Notes under the pieces: model-generated
What the model saw: only the letters and a program-made list of their open reading frames with translations
Databases searched by the model: none
Told to the model about the DNA's origin: nothing
Translations under genes and position numbers: made by a program
Part shown: piece by piece, positions 12,082 to 20,704 of the stretch
Position numbering within the stretch: position 1 is the stretch's first letter
Layout of the letters: the number at the start of each line of letters is the position of its first letter
Origin: Alphaproteobacteria bacterium
Lineage (GTDB): Bacteria; Pseudomonadota; Alphaproteobacteria; Micropepsales; Micropepsaceae
Reading direction: 5' to 3'
DNA: 64,000 nucleotides
NCBI GenBank assembly: GCA_028871345.1
Contig: JAGWNK010000013.1
Coordinates: 25,648-89,647 of the forward strand

Positions 12082-13657
12082 GGTTCTTCAGCGGAGTTTG
12101 CGCACTGTGGCCGGCAGCGATTTTGTCGGCGTCGGCCAAAGTCATGAAGGTCCGCGCGGGCGTCCCGTTCGTGGAGGGATAGTCATTTCGATAGTGACCG
12201 CCGCGGCTTTCCCGGCGCGCCAGCGCTGCCGTCACGACCATCTTGGCCGTAACCGTCATGTTGAGGAGCGAGGCTTCGTGGCCGCCGGCTCGTTCGATCT
12301 GACCGATGGTGCCCAGCGCCTGGCGTAGCCCGTGGGCGTCCCTTTCGAGCCCGGCGAACCTGGTCATGGTGTCGCGCAGAACCTGTGGCACCGGAGCGGC
12401 TGCGTAGCGGTCGGGCGCCGGAATGGCGCCGTGACCGGGGCGGGGAGCGACAGTGGCCCGCACGTCGTCCGCGACACGAGCGCCAAAAACCAGCGCTTCC
12501 AAGAGCGAGTTCGAAGCTAGGCGATTCGCCCCGTGCAGGCCGGTGGCGGCACATTCGCCCACCGCCCATAGGCCGCTAAGAGAACTGCGACCGCGCTTGT
12601 CGGTGGCGATGCCTCCCATGTGGTAGTGCGCCGCCGGCGCCACAGGAATCGGCTGGCTGGCCGGATCAATGCCTTCGGCGCGGCAGGCCGCGTAGACCGT
12701 GGGGAACGCTTTGGCGAAACGTTCGCCGACGGCCTGACGGCAATCCAGGAAGACCGAATGTCCGGCGACAAGCTCACGATGAATGGCGCGGGCGACAATA
12801 TCGCGCGGCGCCAGTTCGGCATCGGCATGCACCGCCGGCATGAAGCGGCGACCGGTCTCGTCGACCAGGATTGCGCCCTGGCCGCGCAGAGCCTCGGTGG
12901 CCAGAGGCGCCGGGTCGCGACGCACCGCAATCGCGGTGGGATGGAATTGCACGAACTCGGGATCGGCGATCACGGCGCCGGCACGCGCCGCCATGCCGAG
13001 GCCTTCGCCGCGCGTCTCGGGCGGGTTGGTCGAAACGGCATAGAGCGCTCCCAGTCCGCCGGTTGCCAGAATCACGGTCGATGCGCGCAGCAGTACGAGG
13101 CGGCGGACGCTGCCCGCCGAAATTCGCGCGAACATGCCGACCACGCGCCCGTTCTCGAGGGCGAGTTCGATGGCGTGAAAGCCCTCCATGACGGTGATGG
13201 ACGGCGTCTCCAGGGCGCGCTCGGCCAGCGCGCGCGTGACTTCGGCGCCGGCACGGTCCCCGCCAATATGCACGATGCGCGCCGTGGAATGCGCCGCTTC
13301 GCGGCCCACGGCCAACGAGCCGTCCGCCCGCCGGTCGAAGGGTACGCCGTAGCGGATCAGGTCTTCGATGCGGTCCGGCGCTTCCCGCGCAACCAGTGCG
13401 GCAATCTCGGAATCGCACAGGCCGGCGCCGGCCGTAATCGTGTCGGCGGCATGCGACTGCCAGCTGTCTCCTTTGGCCACGGAGGCGGCGATGCCGCCCT
13501 GGGCGCGCGCGCTTGAGCCGGAGACGCCCGGATGGGCGTCCGCCAGGATCACCGCCGGGAACGGCGCCAGCTTCAGTGCCGTGAACAGGCCCGCGACGCC
13601 GGCGCCCAGGATGAGGGCGCCTTTGGTGTCGATGATGTTGTCGATCTGCTGGGTCAT
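12068..13657 (-). CDS. nadB: L-aspartate oxidase
   Basis: A 529-residue FAD enzyme oxidising L-aspartate to iminoaspartate for NadA. The N-terminal dinucleotide-binding motif is [31 protein letters not shown] is the FAD-contact segment; [16 protein letters not shown] and [21 protein letters not shown] are the active-site and C-terminal FAD-binding motifs shared with the fumarate reductase/succinate dehydrogenase flavoproteins. The product set nadA-nadB-nadC rules out annotation as SdhA. The ATG overlaps the nadA stop by 4 bases. Confidence 0.96.
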   Translation of the reverse strand: MTQQIDNIIDTKGALILGAGVAGLFTALKLAPFPAVILADAHPGVSGSSARAQGGIAASVAKGDSWQSHAADTITAGAGLCDSEIAALVAREAPDRIEDLIRYGVPFDRRADGSLAVGREAAHSTARIVHIGGDRAGAEVTRALAERALETPSITVMEGFHAIELALENGRVVGMFARISAGSVRRLVLLRASTVILATGGLGALYAVSTNPPETRGEGLGMAARAGAVIADPEFVQFHPTAIAVRRDPAPLATEALRGQGAILVDETGRRFMPAVHADAELAPRDIVARAIHRELVAGHSVFLDCRQAVGERFAKAFPTVYAACRAEGIDPASQPIPVAPAAHYHMGGIATDKRGRSSLSGLWAVGECAATGLHGANRLASNSLLEALVFGARVADDVRATVAPRPGHGAIPAPDRYAAAPVPQVLRDTMTRFAGLERDAHGLRQALGTIGQIERAGGHEASLLNMTVTAKMVVTAALARRESRGGHYRNDYPSTNGTPARTFMTLADADKIAAGHSAQTPLKNHAVR

Positions 13658-14709
13658 GCTGCCACCGAGGCGCGGGGCCTGGCGCTGCCGACCGCCAGCA
13701 TGCGCTCAACGCTGGCGCGGGCGCGCGCGGCGACGGCCGGATCGACCGTCACCTCCACCGTCAGGCTCTGCAACGAGTGCAGGATCTTCGGCAGCGTGAT
13801 GCGCTTCATGTACGGACACAGGTTGCAGGGCCGCACGAATTCGATGTCGCGGTATTCGGCCGCCACGTTGTCGCTCATCGAGCATTCGGTCACCAGCACG
13901 ACGCGATGCGGCCGGTGTTTTCCGACGTATCCGATCATGCCTGACGTCGATCCCGCGAAATCGGCTTCGGCAATGACTTCGGGCGGACATTCGGGATGGG
14001 CCAGAACAACCACGCCGGGGCTGGAACTGCGGAAGGCGCGGATGTCGGCTGCGGTAAAGCGTTCATGGACTTCGCAATGGCCTTTCCAGGTGATGATCTT
14101 CACCGCGGTCTGCTCGGCCACGTTCTGGGCCAGGAATTCGTCGGGCACCATCACCACTTCGTCGACGCCCCATTCGCGCGCGATGTCTTCGACCACGGCA
14201 ACGGCATTCGAGGAGGTGCAGCACACGTCGCATTCGGCCTTCACGTCCGCCGAGGTGTTCACGTAGGTGACGATCGGCAGCCGCGGATACTTCGGTCTCA
14301 GCAGCCGCACGTCGGTGGCGGTGATCGAGGCGGCGAGCGAGCAGCCGGCCTGCGGGTCGGGGATCAGCACCGTCTTCTCCGGCGAAAGGATCTTCGACGT
14401 CTCCGCCATGAAGTGCACGCCTGCCTGCACGATCAGTGCTGCATCCGTCTTCGCGGCTTCCCGGGCGAGCTGCAGCGAGTCGCCGACGAAATCTGCGACG
14501 CAATGGAAAATTTCCGGAGTCATGTAGTTGTGGGCGAGGATGACCGCGTTCATCTCCCGCTTCAGCGCGTTGATCGCCTGCACATATGGCGCATGCACCG
14601 GCCATTCGATCTCCGGCACGACATGGGCGACCTTGCGGTACACGTCGGCGGTCTCTCTGGCAATTTGGGGCGTGAAGGGGAGTGGGTCGCTGTTGCCGGT
14701 CGTCGTCAT
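13654..14709 (-). CDS. nadA: Quinolinate synthase
   Basis: A 4Fe-4S enzyme condensing iminoaspartate with dihydroxyacetone phosphate to quinolinate. The three family cysteines are visible in VQAGVHF-proximal/[16 protein letters not shown] and [17 protein letters not shown] contexts. [19 protein letters not shown] and [10 protein letters not shown] are also typical. I choose ATG 14709 (MTTTGNSD, 351 residues), preceded by GGAAAGGCGGGG, rather than the in-frame ATG at 14736, which lies within the palindromic operator candidate and lacks a ribosome-binding site. It is the first gene of the NAD operon, so the operator immediately upstream would control all three genes. Confidence 0.96.
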   Translation of the reverse strand: MTTTGNSDPLPFTPQIARETADVYRKVAHVVPEIEWPVHAPYVQAINALKREMNAVILAHNYMTPEIFHCVADFVGDSLQLAREAAKTDAALIVQAGVHFMAETSKILSPEKTVLIPDPQAGCSLAASITATDVRLLRPKYPRLPIVTYVNTSADVKAECDVCCTSSNAVAVVEDIAREWGVDEVVMVPDEFLAQNVAEQTAVKIITWKGHCEVHERFTAADIRAFRSSSPGVVVLAHPECPPEVIAEADFAGSTSGMIGYVGKHRPHRVVLVTECSMSDNVAAEYRDIEFVRPCNLCPYMKRITLPKILHSLQSLTVEVTVDPAVAARARASVERMLAVGSARPRASVAA

Positions 14710-14728
14710 GGTCCCCGCCTTTCCATTA

Positions 14729-14745
14729 ATACTCATTATGAGTAT
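14729..14745 (-). promoter_or_regulatory. Palindromic operator candidate in the nadABC promoter
   Basis: ATACTCAT-T-ATGAGTAT is a perfect 17-base palindrome located 19 bases upstream of the nadA start. Read on the minus strand it overlaps a TATACT hexamer that could be the -10 box. The likely NAD regulator gene lies directly upstream, so this is probably its repressor site. I have not compared it with published NrtR-type consensus sequences. Confidence 0.7.
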
Positions 14746-14756
14746 ATATGTAGGGC

Positions 14757-14783
14757 AAAAACGCCGGCCTTCAAGGGCCGGTT
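14757..14783 (-). terminator. Intrinsic terminator of the NAD-regulator operon
   Basis: On the minus strand CCGGCC, the loop CTTGAA and GGCCGG form a stem (14764-14769 with 14776-14781), followed by CG and a run of five T (14757-14761). It sits about 105 bases beyond the regulator stop codon and just before the nadA promoter, insulating the two units. Confidence 0.8.
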
Positions 14784-14887
14784 CACCCCCTTATGCTGCA
14801 CATGAGCACAAAGAGGTCAAGAGCAGATGCGTTTGAGGAGCAACCAGCGACAGCAGCCTTGAGAAGGGACTGTGGCGGGTCGGGAAT

Positions 14888-15838
14888 TCAGACCACCCGG
14901 CGCGGCGCCAGCCGCACTCCAGGCGCTGGGCGCTCCCTGAGGACCTCTCGACGAAAACGAAAGAGTTCGGCCGGCCGGCCCCGGGTGAGCGCCGACATCT
15001 TGCCTGTTCCTTCGACAAGACCCTGGTCTTCGACCAGCCGGCGGAAATTCTGTTTGTGGAGGCGTACGCCCGAGATGGCCTCAACCGTGCGTTGTAGTTC
15101 CAGAAGGGTGAACGAAGCGGGCATCAGCTCGAAGACGACCGGGCGGTATTTCATCTTGCCCCGCAGACGGGCAATCGCCGTGGCCAGAATGCGTCGATGG
15201 TCGAACATCATCGGTTCGCCGAGCCGCACGGCATGATCCGCGGGCGTCCTTCCATCCCGCGCGCTTTCGGCCACGAGCCCGGCTTCATAGAGCAGCTCAT
15301 ACCGCTCGAGAACCTTCTCTTCGTCCCAGGCCAAGCCGTCGAGTCCGAAGCACAGACGGGCACGGTCGCGCCGGGCCTCGGCGAGGGCCGGCGCGTCGGC
15401 CGCTGTCTCGAAGGCCTGCAGCGCCGGCACGATCGCATCGGCAATGACTGCTGGCCTTGCCGTTCGCCAGTCCTCCCACGGAAAATAGCGATACCAGCTG
15501 CGCCAGATCGTGTCCGGCGCCTTGGGTTCGCCTGTCGGACGAGTCAGGGCGAGATATCCGACGGAAACGACGCGTGGGCCTTCGCCCGGCTTGAAGGTAT
15601 GCCGGCCGCGGTCGCCGAATGTGTACAGCTGCTCCACGTAACCGAGTTCGAGATAGGTCTGCTCGCCAACCCAGGTCCGCAAACCGCTCTCGAGCGTGCG
15701 GTGCGCGATCGGATCGAAGGGGCCGAAGGGCAGGGCATCGCTGCCGGATTTCACGATGAGGACGTCGGGGTTCTCGTCCGCCACCGCGACGATGGCGGCC
15801 GACAGCCCGATCGAAACGACGTGTCTGTCGCTGGTCAT
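14888..15838 (-). CDS. Nudix-related transcriptional regulator of NAD synthesis (NrtR-type)
   Basis: A 316-residue protein with a Nudix-like N-terminal fold (about 1-165) lacking a recognisable catalytic Nudix box, and a C-terminal winged-helix part (about 225-305, including LLELQRTVEAISGVRLHKQNFRRL and the wing-like TGKMSALTRGRPAELFRFR). This architecture is that of NrtR-type NAD regulators; an alphaproteobacterial branch is known to sit beside nad genes. The position next to nadABC and a palindrome in the nadA promoter support the call. ATG 15838 overlaps the phosphatase stop (ATGA), so it is the last gene of a phosphatase/HD operon. Ligand (ADP-ribose or another NAD metabolite) is inferred from the family. 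Confidence 0.85.
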   Translation of the reverse strand: MTSDRHVVSIGLSAAIVAVADENPDVLIVKSGSDALPFGPFDPIAHRTLESGLRTWVGEQTYLELGYVEQLYTFGDRGRHTFKPGEGPRVVSVGYLALTRPTGEPKAPDTIWRSWYRYFPWEDWRTARPAVIADAIVPALQAFETAADAPALAEARRDRARLCFGLDGLAWDEEKVLERYELLYEAGLVAESARDGRTPADHAVRLGEPMMFDHRRILATAIARLRGKMKYRPVVFELMPASFTLLELQRTVEAISGVRLHKQNFRRLVEDQGLVEGTGKMSALTRGRPAELFRFRREVLRERPAPGVRLAPRRVV

Positions 15839-16383
15839 AGCCCGAAGACGTCGAGTGGAAATTCGACGATCTCGCCTTCCTGCACGGTATTGCACGGTCC
15901 CATGGCTTCCACCGCCTCGACCATCCTGCCTTTGCGGCCCAGGGCATCGTCCGCGAGGCGCACCAGTAGCCTGTTGGGCGAGGCGTGTGGAGCGCGGGCG
16001 CGAATTTCACGCGCAATGCGGTGTTCCGCGCCGGGCCAGGAACGCTCGCAAAGAATCGTGAAAGCCGCCGCCATCGAGCGGCTCACTCCGGCCCAGCAAT
16101 GAACGAGGAGTGGAGCGGTTCCGGTCCAGCCATGGCTGAATTCGATCAGATCGAGCACGTGGTCTTCGAGTGGCGGAGTTCCACCCAAGGCGGGATCGGC
16201 CACATCGTTCAGCGCCAGGCGCAGGTGACGCTCGGCGGGAAAGCCCTCCGGCGTGGTGATCATGAACTCGGGCGACAAGAGGGTGACGAGATGCGACGGA
16301 TGGTACTCGTCCAACGCGTCCAGCATGGCTGAGAGAGGCGAAACGAGAATCAGGGGCATCGGAACACTCTGGTCTTCCGCCAT
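15835..16383 (-). CDS. Protein tyrosine/dual-specificity phosphatase-like protein
   Basis: A 182-residue cysteine-dependent phosphatase with the signature HCWAGVSRSMAAA, i.e. Cys96-X5-Arg102, at about 95-107. The upstream segment LNDVADP holds the likely general-acid Asp. It resembles the small alphaproteobacterial tyrosine phosphatase family annotated without known substrate. I use ATG 16383 (MAEDQSVP); a TTG at 16395 would add four residues. It lies between an HD hydrolase gene and the NAD regulator and is translationally coupled to the latter. Confidence 0.8.
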   Translation of the reverse strand: MAEDQSVPMPLILVSPLSAMLDALDEYHPSHLVTLLSPEFMITTPEGFPAERHLRLALNDVADPALGGTPPLEDHVLDLIEFSHGWTGTAPLLVHCWAGVSRSMAAAFTILCERSWPGAEHRIAREIRARAPHASPNRLLVRLADDALGRKGRMVEAVEAMGPCNTVQEGEIVEFPLDVFGL

Positions 16384-16417
16384 TATGGCACGCAAGCGGG
16401 TCGAGTGGCGCGCAGAC

Positions 16418-17005
16418 TCAGCTTGCCAGCCGGCAGAAGCGCTCCAGGAACTGGGCCTGGGCCTCGGCGGTCGCCAAGGGCACGAGACGCGGCGTCTTCA
16501 ACGCCTTGGGCGGAACGCCGAAATACTTCTTCGCTTCCGTCGGCTCGAACCCGGCGAGCTGGGTGGCCTCGTAATAGGCGGCAATGGTGTCCGCCTTCTT
16601 GAACAGCATCCGCAGGGGGGGCGGAGGCGTCGCCGGAAGGCCGAAGCGAAGGTGTATCGCCGCTAGAAGTTTGAGTTCCAAGTCCTTGTAATTGATGCCT
16701 ACGGCCGCCTTGAAAGGGCTTATGAGGTCACCGACAACATACTCCGGCGCGTCGTGCAGGAGGGCCATCAACCGGGCCTCTCGCGCCAGCCGCGGATTGA
16801 GCTCGAAGCTCAGCCGTTCGACCAGCACACAGTGCTGTGCAACCGAGAAGGCGTGGGCGCCCTTGGTCTGCCCGTTCCAACGCGCCACGCGGGCAAGCCC
16901 GTGGGCGATGTCCTCGATTTCGACGTCGAGCGGTGAAGGGTCGAGCAGGTCGAGGCGGCGACCGCTCAACATTCTCTGCCAGGCACGGGGCGGCGCACTC
17001 GCCAC
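16418..17005 (-). CDS. HD-domain hydrolase (YfbR-like)
   Basis: A 195-residue HD-superfamily metal-dependent phosphohydrolase. The metal-binding residues are visible in HAFSVAQHCVLV (about 51-62) and ALLHDAPEYVVGD (His84-Asp85); a later Asp in FKKADTIAAY completes the pattern. The layout resembles YfbR/YedJ-type nucleotidases, but the substrate is unknown. The start is GTG 17005 with a GAGGTT ribosome-binding site 5 bases upstream. It begins 7 bases after the TSUP gene and is followed by the phosphatase and NAD regulator, suggesting one operon. Confidence 0.8.
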   Translation of the reverse strand: MASAPPRAWQRMLSGRRLDLLDPSPLDVEIEDIAHGLARVARWNGQTKGAHAFSVAQHCVLVERLSFELNPRLAREARLMALLHDAPEYVVGDLISPFKAAVGINYKDLELKLLAAIHLRFGLPATPPPPLRMLFKKADTIAAYYEATQLAGFEPTEAKKYFGVPPKALKTPRLVPLATAEAQAQFLERFCRLAS

Positions 17006-17012
17006 GACAACC

Positions 17013-17801
17013 TCACAATGCCAGCTTGACGGCGGCCAGCAGCAGCACGATCGCCAGCAGCCGCCGCAGGGTCTGCTCGGGTATGCGCGGCGCCAGTGTC
17101 GATCCCAGGATGATGCCCGGTACCGATCCCATCAGAAGCATTCCCAGCATGGCGGGATTGATGTTGCCCAGGAGCCAATGGCCCGCACCCGCGACCAGGG
17201 TCAAGGGGACGGCATGCGCGATGTCGGATCCCACAAGGCGCGCGACCGGCAATTCGGGATAGAGGATGACGAGGGCGGTCACTCCCAAGGCCCCTGCGCC
17301 CACCGACGTCGATGAGACAAGAACACCCAGAATGGCGCCCGTCAGGATCGTGAAGTTGCGCGTTCTCCGCCCGTCGAGGACTCCCACTCGATCGGCATAA
17401 AACGCGAGGAGGCGCTTGCGGAAAAAGAGCGCCGCTGCCGTGATGAGGAGGGCGATCGCCAGGACGTGCGAGACGAGGACGTTGGCGCGAGCGCTTTCGA
17501 TTCCCAGTCCGTGCAGGATTGCCAAGGTCAGCGTGGCGGCAGGTACGCTCCCGAGCGCAAGGCGTCGTACAACCTTCCACTCGATCGTGCGATTGACGCC
17601 ATGCATCAACGACCCGGCGGTCTTCGTCGCTGCCGCATAAAGCAGATCGGTTCCCACGGCCGCCACGGGCTGGACGCCGAACAGCAGAATGAGCACCGGC
17701 GTCATCAGCGAACCGCCGCCGACGCCGGTGAGACCAACCAGCGAACCGACGACGAATCCAGACGCGACAAACCCCCAGTTGATGGCTGCTAGGAAATGCA
17801 T
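17013..17801 (-). CDS. TSUP/TauE-SafE family membrane exporter
   Basis: A 262-residue integral membrane protein with about eight hydrophobic segments and two family repeats (GFVVGSLVGLTGVGGGSLMTPVL near the N-terminus; GAILGVLVSSTSVGAGALGV in the middle). The family exports sulfite, sulfoacetate or other organosulfur anions across the inner membrane; the substrate here is not determined. It is the first gene of the probable TSUP-HD-phosphatase-regulator operon. Confidence 0.85.
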   Translation of the reverse strand: MHFLAAINWGFVASGFVVGSLVGLTGVGGGSLMTPVLILLFGVQPVAAVGTDLLYAAATKTAGSLMHGVNRTIEWKVVRRLALGSVPAATLTLAILHGLGIESARANVLVSHVLAIALLITAAALFFRKRLLAFYADRVGVLDGRRTRNFTILTGAILGVLVSSTSVGAGALGVTALVILYPELPVARLVGSDIAHAVPLTLVAGAGHWLLGNINPAMLGMLLMGSVPGIILGSTLAPRIPEQTLRRLLAIVLLLAAVKLAL

Positions 17802-17881
17802 TCCACAGATTGGATTTGTGATTGGATGCGATCAGCCGATCGCACGGACAAGACCGGCAAGTATTCCACGCCCTTCGGCGG

Positions 17882-19009
17882 TTAGGAAGCCATCTTGCGC
17901 AGGATCACGCTGCCTGCGGAGTAGCCGGCGCCGAAAGTGCATAACAATCCGTAATCGCCGGGATTCAGGTCGGCGCTGTGGCGATTGAAAGCGATCATGG
18001 CGCCCGCGGAACTGGTGTTGGCATATTCGTCGAGCGTGATCGGAGCCTCGGTTGCCGTCGCGTCGCGGCCCAGCACGCGATGGGCAATGAGCTGGTTCAT
18101 GCTCAGATTGGCCTGGTGCAGCCACATGCGCTTGAGCGATTGAGGCGTGAGGCCGTTGCCCTCGAGGTGCTCGTGAATGAAATCCGAGACCAGCGGCACG
18201 ACTTCCCTGAAGACCTTGCGGCCCTGCTGGACGAACAGCTTGTCGCGGTTGCCGATACCTTCCGGAGCCGTCCGGTTGAGAAATCCGAAATTGTTGCGGA
18301 TGTTGTTTGAGAACTTCGACTTGAGGCTGGTCGAGACGACTTCCCAACAATTCCTGCTGCGTACGGTGGAGGCGCGCTCGACGATGAACGCCGAGGCGGC
18401 ATCGCCGAAGATGAAGTGGCTGTCGCGGTCGCGGAAATTGACGTGGGCGGTGAGAATCTCGGGATTGCAGATCAAAATCGAGCTGAGGTGATTGCGCTCG
18501 ATCATGCCGCAGGCGACCTGCAAAGCATAGGTGGCCGATGAGCAGCCGACATTCATGTCGAAGCCGAAGCCCTCGATTCCGAGCGCATCCTGGACCTCGA
18601 TGGCGACGGCCGGATAGGCGCGCTGCAGGTTGGCGCAGCTGACGATCACGCCCCCGATGTCCGCCGGCTTGCGATCGGCATCCCGCAGGGCCCCGCGGGC
18701 GGCCGCCACCGCGATTTCGGCCATGACGGAAATCTGGTCGTCGGGACGTTCCGGGATCCGCGGGCACATGATGTCCGGGTCGAGGATACCCTGCCTGTCT
18801 AGGACGTAGCGGCGCTTGATGCCGGATGCCTTGACGATGAAATCGGATGACGATTCCAGCAGCGGCGTCATGGAGCCGGCGGCGATTGCCTTGGCGTGGG
18901 CGTCGTTGAAGCGCCGCACGTACTCGTTGAAGGAGGCAACCAGTTCGTCGTTGGTTATCGTCTGGGCAGGTGTGAAGACCCCGGTCCCGGAAATCGCCAA
19001 TTCCGTCAC
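17882..19009 (-). CDS. 3-oxoacyl-ACP synthase III family protein
   Basis: A 375-residue thiolase-fold condensing enzyme. The Cys-His-Asn triad of the KAS III/FabH family is visible: Cys156 in NVGCSSATYALQ, His298 in WLHQANLSMNQL, Asn331 in EYANTSSAGAMIAF. I choose GTG 19009 (MTELAISGTGVF) because AGAGGGG lies just upstream; the open frame continues to 19231 without conservation. It is longer than classical FabH (about 320), with inserts around residues 30-60 and 220-260, so it may act in a specialised pathway rather than fatty acid initiation. No acyl carrier protein gene is adjacent. Confidence 0.8.
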   Translation of the reverse strand: MTELAISGTGVFTPAQTITNDELVASFNEYVRRFNDAHAKAIAAGSMTPLLESSSDFIVKASGIKRRYVLDRQGILDPDIMCPRIPERPDDQISVMAEIAVAAARGALRDADRKPADIGGVIVSCANLQRAYPAVAIEVQDALGIEGFGFDMNVGCSSATYALQVACGMIERNHLSSILICNPEILTAHVNFRDRDSHFIFGDAASAFIVERASTVRSRNCWEVVSTSLKSKFSNNIRNNFGFLNRTAPEGIGNRDKLFVQQGRKVFREVVPLVSDFIHEHLEGNGLTPQSLKRMWLHQANLSMNQLIAHRVLGRDATATEAPITLDEYANTSSAGAMIAFNRHSADLNPGDYGLLCTFGAGYSAGSVILRKMAS

Positions 19010-19250
19010 TGGCAGCCCCTCTTCTTCTCCCACGGCAAAACTGACGCAGGGATGACCGGAAGGCAAGTATTGCAAATCCGTCTTAACGCCGCGCTCCGGT
19101 TGGCGGGCCGAGAGTCGCCTTGCGGCGCCGTTAAGGCCTGCGCCGTGCAGGCCGGGGTGTGTTGCTTCTGCCTGCAGACTGCGGCCGCCCGCCCAAGCGC
19201 TCCATTCTTCAACGCTCGCGTCGACGGACACAACGCGCTACACCCGGCGC

Positions 19251-19949
19251 ATGAGTGAGACCAAAGCCTTGGTGCTGTTCTCCGGCGGACAGGATTCCAC
19301 CACCTGCCTGGCGTGGGCATTATCCCGGTTTTCGGTCGTCGAAACCGTGGGCTTCAACTACGGCCAACGTCACCGGACCGAGCTGGAGGCGCGAGGCCGC
19401 ATCCTGACGATCCTGCGGCGATGGTTTCCGGCCTGGGATGCCCGCCTCGGCGACGATCACATGCTCGATCTTGACGTGTTGCGGCAAATCGGCGGCAGCG
19501 CGTTGACCGAATCCATGGCGATCGAAATGGGCAAGGACGGGCTGCCGACGACCTTCGTGCCCGGCCGCAACGTCCTGTTCCTCAGCGCCGCCGCGGCGCT
19601 GGGCTACCGGCGCGGCATCGCCGATCTCGTCGGCGGCATGTGCGAGACCGACTATTCGGGATATCCCGACTGCCGGGAGAAGACCGTGGCCGCTGTGGCG
19701 GAGGCTCTTACTCTGGCGCTCGCAAGGCGCGTCACGGTGCATACGCCGCTCATGGCCGTCGACAAGGCCCAGACGTGGCGCCTTGCGGACCAGCTGGGTG
19801 GCAAGGCGCTGGTGGACCTCATCCGCGAAGAGACGGTCACCTGCTACCAGGGAGATCGAGAACACCGTCACGACTGGGGCTATGGCTGCGGCGTCTGTCC
19901 GGCCTGCGACTTGCGGGCCAAGGGTTACCGGAAATACGTAGGCGCATGA
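19251..19949 (+). CDS. queC: 7-cyano-7-deazaguanine synthase
   Basis: A 232-residue ATP-dependent enzyme converting 7-carboxy-7-deazaguanine to preQ0 in queuosine synthesis. The PP-loop SGGQDST (residues 11-17) and the C-terminal zinc-binding cluster ([15 protein letters not shown], with an upstream Cys in TVTCYQGD) are present. The ATG lies 241 bases from the divergent KAS III gene; no preQ1 riboswitch-like structure was recognised in that spacer. The stop overlaps queE (ATGA). Confidence 0.95.
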   Translation: MSETKALVLFSGGQDSTTCLAWALSRFSVVETVGFNYGQRHRTELEARGRILTILRRWFPAWDARLGDDHMLDLDVLRQIGGSALTESMAIEMGKDGLPTTFVPGRNVLFLSAAAALGYRRGIADLVGGMCETDYSGYPDCREKTVAAVAEALTLALARRVTVHTPLMAVDKAQTWRLADQLGGKALVDLIREETVTCYQGDREHRHDWGYGCGVCPACDLRAKGYRKYVGA

Positions 19950-20581
19950 CGTACGCCGTCAAGGAGATCTACTACACGCTGCAAGGGGAGGGCGCCCGCA
20001 CCGGGCGGGCCGCGGTGTTCCTGCGCTTCGCCGGCTGCAACCTGTGGAGCGGTCTGGAGCGCGACCGGTCCGATGCGGTCTGTAAGTTCTGCGACACGGA
20101 TTTCGTGGGGACCGACGGTCCGGGCGGCGGGAAATTCGCTGACGCCGCAGCGCTAGCTGATGCCGTGGCCGGGCACTGGCCCACGCGTGTGGCGGGTCGG
20201 CCGTACGTCGTCTGCACGGGCGGCGAGCCGCTTCTGCAGCTGGACGAGGGGCTCATCGGCGCCCTGCATCGAAAGGGCTTCGAGGTCGCCATCGAATCCA
20301 ACGGCACGTTGCCGGCGCCGGCGGACATCGACTGGATCTGCGTCAGCCCGAAAGCCGATACCGCACTGCGTCAGGTCAAGGGCCAGGAATTGAAACTCGT
20401 CTATCCGCAGGCCGGCGCAGCGCCCGAGTGCTACGCTGATCTGGCCTTTGACCATTTTTTCCTGCAGCCGATGGATGGGCCGGCGCGCGACGAGAACACG
20501 CGGTTGGCGGCGGCGTATTGCCTGGCGCATCCGCGCTGGCGGCTCGGCCTGCAGACGCACAAGCTCATCGGTATGCGCTGA
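19946..20581 (+). CDS. queE: 7-carboxy-7-deazaguanine synthase (radical SAM)
   Basis: A 211-residue radical SAM enzyme that contracts 6-carboxytetrahydropterin to 7-carboxy-7-deazaguanine, the step before QueC. The N-terminus [20 protein letters not shown] is diagnostic. The cluster-binding cysteines have the long form Cys-X14-Cys-X2-Cys (CNLW...AVCKFCDTD) instead of CX3CX2C, a variant known in some QueE proteins. GGEPLLQLD is the SAM-binding GGE motif. ATG 19946 is coupled to queC. Confidence 0.93.
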   Translation: MTYAVKEIYYTLQGEGARTGRAAVFLRFAGCNLWSGLERDRSDAVCKFCDTDFVGTDGPGGGKFADAAALADAVAGHWPTRVAGRPYVVCTGGEPLLQLDEGLIGALHRKGFEVAIESNGTLPAPADIDWICVSPKADTALRQVKGQELKLVYPQAGAAPECYADLAFDHFFLQPMDGPARDENTRLAAAYCLAHPRWRLGLQTHKLIGMR

Positions 20582-20704
20582 CGTCACTTTCGGGGTCGAT
20601 GCGTCACAATAATTTCATGCGCGCCGATATGCTCTGCGCGGTTCCGTTAACATGGCAACAACCGCCAATAGGTAGCTTCCCCGCGCGATTTCATCGGGCG
20701 GGCC

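Noticed and set aside
17827..17844. 7-base-pair stem with 4-base loop downstream of the KAS III-like gene as a terminator
   Set aside because: No T-tract follows on the minus strand; it is too weak to call.
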